Assembly (NCBI GenBank): GCA_023400335.1
Contig: JAEXFF010000263.1
Location: 1-8,340, forward strand
Reading direction: 5' to 3'
DNA from: Bacteroidota bacterium
GTDB lineage: Bacteria > Bacteroidota > Bacteroidia > Bacteroidales > Marinifilaceae
DNA length: 8,340 nucleotides
Shown here: piece by piece, positions 6,627 to 8,340 of the stretch
Layout: every line of letters begins with the position of its first letter
Numbering within the stretch: position 1 is the first letter of the stretch
Translations under genes and position numbers: made by a program
Notes under the pieces: generated by a model
Told to the model about the DNA's origin: nothing
Seen by the model: only the letters and a program-made list of their open reading frames with translations
Databases searched by the model: none

Positions 6627-7979
6627 TTATTTTTGAAATAATTTCTCAAAATCAGCCATAGCAATAGGCTGCTCTTCCAGCTTCACATTTTCTTTTATGA
6701 CCGCAAAGATTTTGTTATCCACAGCTCTTTCATAAAGATGCTGGCGTTGTTTTTCATCTTCCAGCAATTTAACCGCAAATCCGTCCAACTGCTCATCGGT
6801 CAGTCCGTACAGTCCATATTGTTGTAATTGTGCAGCAGCAACTTCGCGTCCCACAGCCTTCAGATCGTCCGCCTCCACTTTCAGTTCATACTCTTTAATC
6901 AATGCATTTTTAATCACCTGCCATTTGAATTCTTCCCGGTAACCTTCGAAATCCTTCTCTACATCCTCCGCTTTCATCTCTTTATTTACCGCCAGGATCC
7001 ACCTTTTCAAAAAAGCTTCCGGCAAGGCAACCTCTTCGTTCTTTTTCAGCAATTTCTCCCGTGCATCTATCGTAAAGCGATAATTCGAATGCCCCTGCAA
7101 TTGTTTTTCAATATCGCTCTTCACCCGGTTACGGAATTCTTCCACATCCTTGACGGCTTCCTTACCATAAACTTTATCGAATAAATCGGGATTTACTTCC
7201 GCATTCACATAGCGTTTGATTTCATTGATAATGAAACAAAAATCGGGATTTACTTTTTCTACTTCCTCTTTAGCAACCCCTAACAGAGAAGCATAGTCTG
7301 CCTTATTGGGGAAAGATTTCGCTGCATTAAATTTAACTTCCTGACCTTTTTTAGCTCCCTTAAACGCATTTACAGCCTCTTCGTCTTTCATATGCATAAC
7401 GGACAGGGAGGCATCTTCCTTTCTTACCCCGCCTTCTTTTACACTTCCGTCTGCATTCAATTCGATCAGTTCTCCCTTAATATATTCCGTTCCTTCAATC
7501 TCTTCTACCGGTACCATTTCCCCATTGTTCTTGCACATATTCTCGATCTGCTTATCGATCATTTCGTCATCGACAGTAATCAAATAATAAGGCACTTTTT
7601 CCCGTTTACTCAATTTCACGTTTACCTCCGGAGAAAGGGCAATATCGTATGCGAACTCGAAGTTCTCATCGTTCAAATCCATTTCTTTTTGTTCCGTCTC
7701 ACTCGGGAGCGGTTCACCCAGCAGCTGAAGATTATTCTCTTTGATAAAATTATTAAGAGCTTCTCCCAACACCTTGTTTATTTCCTCCACCAATACAGCC
7801 TTACCATAAATCTTCTTCACGATTCCCATAGGAGTTTTCCCTTTACGGAATCCGTCAATAACCACTTTTTTCTGATAATCTTTCAGTACATTTTCCACGC
7901 GGTTAGCGTAATCTTCTTTACCTAACTGAATCTTAATAACGGCATTAAGATCATCGTTCTGGGTTTTTGTTATATTCAT
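6627..7979 (-). CDS. tig: Trigger factor, ribosome-associated chaperone
   Basis: The 450-residue protein is the chaperone that binds next to the ribosomal exit tunnel and shields nascent chains. The ribosome-docking signature GFRKGKTP is at residues 43-50; F44-R45-K46 hold the same positions as in E. coli, where they contact ribosomal protein L23. An N-terminal ribosome-binding domain (about 1-115) is followed by a central FKBP-like prolyl isomerase region (about 150-245), which looks diverged and may have weak activity. A long charged helical C-terminal region (about 250-440) forms the chaperone arms. Length is slightly above the 432 residues of E. coli. The ATG at 7979 is the natural start and has a 9-bp tandem repeat just upstream. 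The gene has its own terminator and no clpP or clpX downstream, unlike the common tig-clpP-clpX order. Confidence 0.96.
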   Translation of the reverse strand: MNITKTQNDDLNAVIKIQLGKEDYANRVENVLKDYQKKVVIDGFRKGKTPMGIVKKIYGKAVLVEEINKVLGEALNNFIKENNLQLLGEPLPSETEQKEMDLNDENFEFAYDIALSPEVNVKLSKREKVPYYLITVDDEMIDKQIENMCKNNGEMVPVEEIEGTEYIKGELIELNADGSVKEGGVRKEDASLSVMHMKDEEAVNAFKGAKKGQEVKFNAAKSFPNKADYASLLGVAKEEVEKVNPDFCFIINEIKRYVNAEVNPDLFDKVYGKEAVKDVEEFRNRVKSDIEKQLQGHSNYRFTIDAREKLLKKNEEVALPEAFLKRWILAVNKEMKAEDVEKDFEGYREEFKWQVIKNALIKEYELKVEADDLKAVGREVAAAQLQQYGLYGLTDEQLDGFAVKLLEDEKQRQHLYERAVDNKIFAVIKENVKLEEQPIAMADFEKLFQK

Positions 7980-7991
7980 GCTATCGTCTTT

Positions 7992-8027
7992 GTTACAACA
8001 GTCGCAACAGTTACAACGGTCACAACA
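7992..8027 (-). repeat. Four tandem 9-bp repeats in the tig leader
   Basis: On the plus strand four consecutive 9-mers read GTTACAACA, GTCGCAACA, GTTACAACG and GTCACAACA, all GTnnCAACn, followed by a partial GTT (8028-8030). They end 12 bases before the tig start codon, so they probably lie in the untranslated leader or the promoter-proximal region. No promoter of Bacteroidota type is visible between them and the tRNA terminator. Role unknown. Confidence 0.7.
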
Positions 8028-8063
8028 GTTTTAATTATACAATAATTTCAATTCTTCTAATCT

Positions 8064-8092
8064 AAAAAAGCCACCTGGAGGAAGGCGGCTTT
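8064..8092 (-). terminator. Intrinsic terminator after tRNA-Leu
   Basis: On the minus strand AAAGCCGCCT (8083-8092) pairs with AGGTGGCTTT (8067-8076), ten base pairs including one G-U, around a 6-base loop. The stem runs into a T tract extending to 8064. It lies eight bases after the tRNA 3' end, so it should end the tRNA transcript before tig. Confidence 0.8.
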
Positions 8093-8100
8093 CCATTTTG

Positions 8101-8182
8101 TACGGGCGAAGGGACTCGAACCCCCACGTCTTTCGACACTAGATCCTAAGTCTAGTGCGTCTACCAATTTCGCCACGCCCGC
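8101..8182 (-). tRNA. tRNA-Leu (anticodon UAG)
   Basis: The 82-nt minus-strand gene folds as a class II tRNA. The acceptor arm is GCGGGCG with CGCCCGT (one G-U) and discriminator A; the D arm is GCG/CGC with GGTAGA in the loop. The anticodon stem CTAGA/TCTAG encloses loop CTTAGGA with anticodon TAG at 8146-8148. A long variable arm contains GTC-GAAA-GAC, and the T arm has TTCGAGT. It reads CUN leucine codons. The CCA end is not encoded (CAAAA follows), so it must be added by nucleotidyltransferase. It has its own promoter and terminator. Confidence 0.97.
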
Positions 8183-8199
8183 TTACAATTTCAGCGCTG

Positions 8200-8230
8200 C
8201 AAAAATAGCTTAAATTTTCTAACCTCCAAA
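8200..8230 (-). promoter_or_regulatory. Promoter of tRNA-Leu
   Basis: On the minus strand TTTG (8227-8230), 19 bases, then TATTTTTG (8200-8207) matches the Bacteroidota -33/-7 consensus without a mismatch. Transcription would begin only about 10 bases before the mature tRNA 5' end, which suits a stable RNA gene. Confidence 0.7.
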
Positions 8231-8286
8231 ATATTTATGAATTAAGATTTTAGATTTGTACAGCTAAAATACTCTTCCTTTTTAAC

Positions 8287-8340
8287 TTATTTTTTTTTCC
8301 TCAATTCAAAATTTTTACCCAGATAAACCCGTCTTACTTC
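8287..8340 (-). CDS. lptB: C-terminal end of LPS export ABC transporter ATPase (probable LptB)
   Basis: An open minus-strand frame enters from the right edge and ends with TAA at 8287-8289. The 17 visible residues, EVRRVYLGKNFELRKKK, resemble the C-terminal tail of LptB, which in E. coli has a closely similar KRVYLGEDFRL. LptB is the cytoplasmic ATPase of the LptB2FG complex that extracts lipopolysaccharide from the inner membrane. The tail motif VYLG-x-x-F is distinctive, but only these residues can be seen, so the call rests on one short motif. The lysine run (nine A on the minus strand) is just before the stop. No strong terminator follows; a weak AT-rich inverted repeat (ATTTTAG/CTAAAAT, near 8247-8271) lies between it and the tRNA promoter. 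Confidence 0.65.
   Translation of the reverse strand, partial: EVRRVYLGKNFELRKKK

Noticed and set aside
7392..7925. Plus-strand open frame of 177 codons opposite tig
   Set aside because: The Phe/Ile/His-rich translation is what results from reading the complement of a Lys/Glu-rich gene; tig itself is unmistakable.
8247..8271. AT-rich inverted repeat ATTTTAG/CTAAAAT as a possible lptB terminator
   Set aside because: The stem is only seven mostly A-T pairs with a 10-base loop and no T run after it, so it is too weak to call.
1..8340. CRISPR arrays, insertion sequences, phage, toxin-antitoxin or defence genes
   Set aside because: No regularly spaced repeats, transposase or integrase motifs, terminal inverted repeats or defence-type proteins were seen; every long gene has a recognisable metabolic, chaperone or glycan role.

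Overview
The window looks like part of a Bacteroidales (phylum Bacteroidota) chromosome. The evidence is protein character (a 450-residue trigger factor, a single-domain M16 peptidase, an E. coli-length thymidylate synthase) and several intergenic matches to the Bacteroidota promoter consensus (TTTG, 19-21 bases, TAnnTTTG). Weak or absent Shine-Dalgarno sites before most starts also fit. A genus cannot be fixed from the sequence alone; Odoribacter-like relatives are a guess. Every supported gene lies on the minus strand, so transcription runs from high to low coordinates.

Right side (8340 down to about 6550), housekeeping. The last 17 codons of what looks like lptB (the LPS-export ATPase) enter from the right edge. 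A tRNA-Leu(UAG) follows, with a near-ideal promoter and its own terminator. Next is tig (trigger factor), whose leader carries four copies of a 9-bp repeat and which ends in a strong terminator. The 362-base gap after tig holds that terminator, a cluster of hairpins of unknown role and a candidate promoter.

Middle (6264 down to about 3400): an M16 zinc peptidase, a class I O-methyltransferase and thyA follow one another closely, probably one transcription unit with an additional promoter in front of thyA. Two hairpins follow thyA; the second has the form of an intrinsic terminator.

Left side (about 3340 down to 1), surface polysaccharide. After a new candidate promoter come a family 2 glycosyltransferase, rfbH, rfbF and the first 91 codons of rfbG, tightly packed (46-base gap, 4-base ATGA overlap, 3-base gap). 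RfbF makes CDP-glucose, RfbG converts it to CDP-4-keto-6-deoxyglucose and RfbH removes the C3 hydroxyl. Together they lead to CDP-3,6-dideoxyhexoses (abequose, paratose, tyvelose or ascarylose type). The final reductase or epimerase that decides the sugar, and the reductase partner of RfbH, are not in the window and may lie to the left. The glycosyltransferase could attach the sugar or another residue of the same glycan.

I found no convincing new biological system. The best leads are the tandem repeat abutting the tig start, the hairpin cluster between tig and the M16 peptidase, and the start of a dideoxyhexose cluster directly behind a housekeeping terminator.
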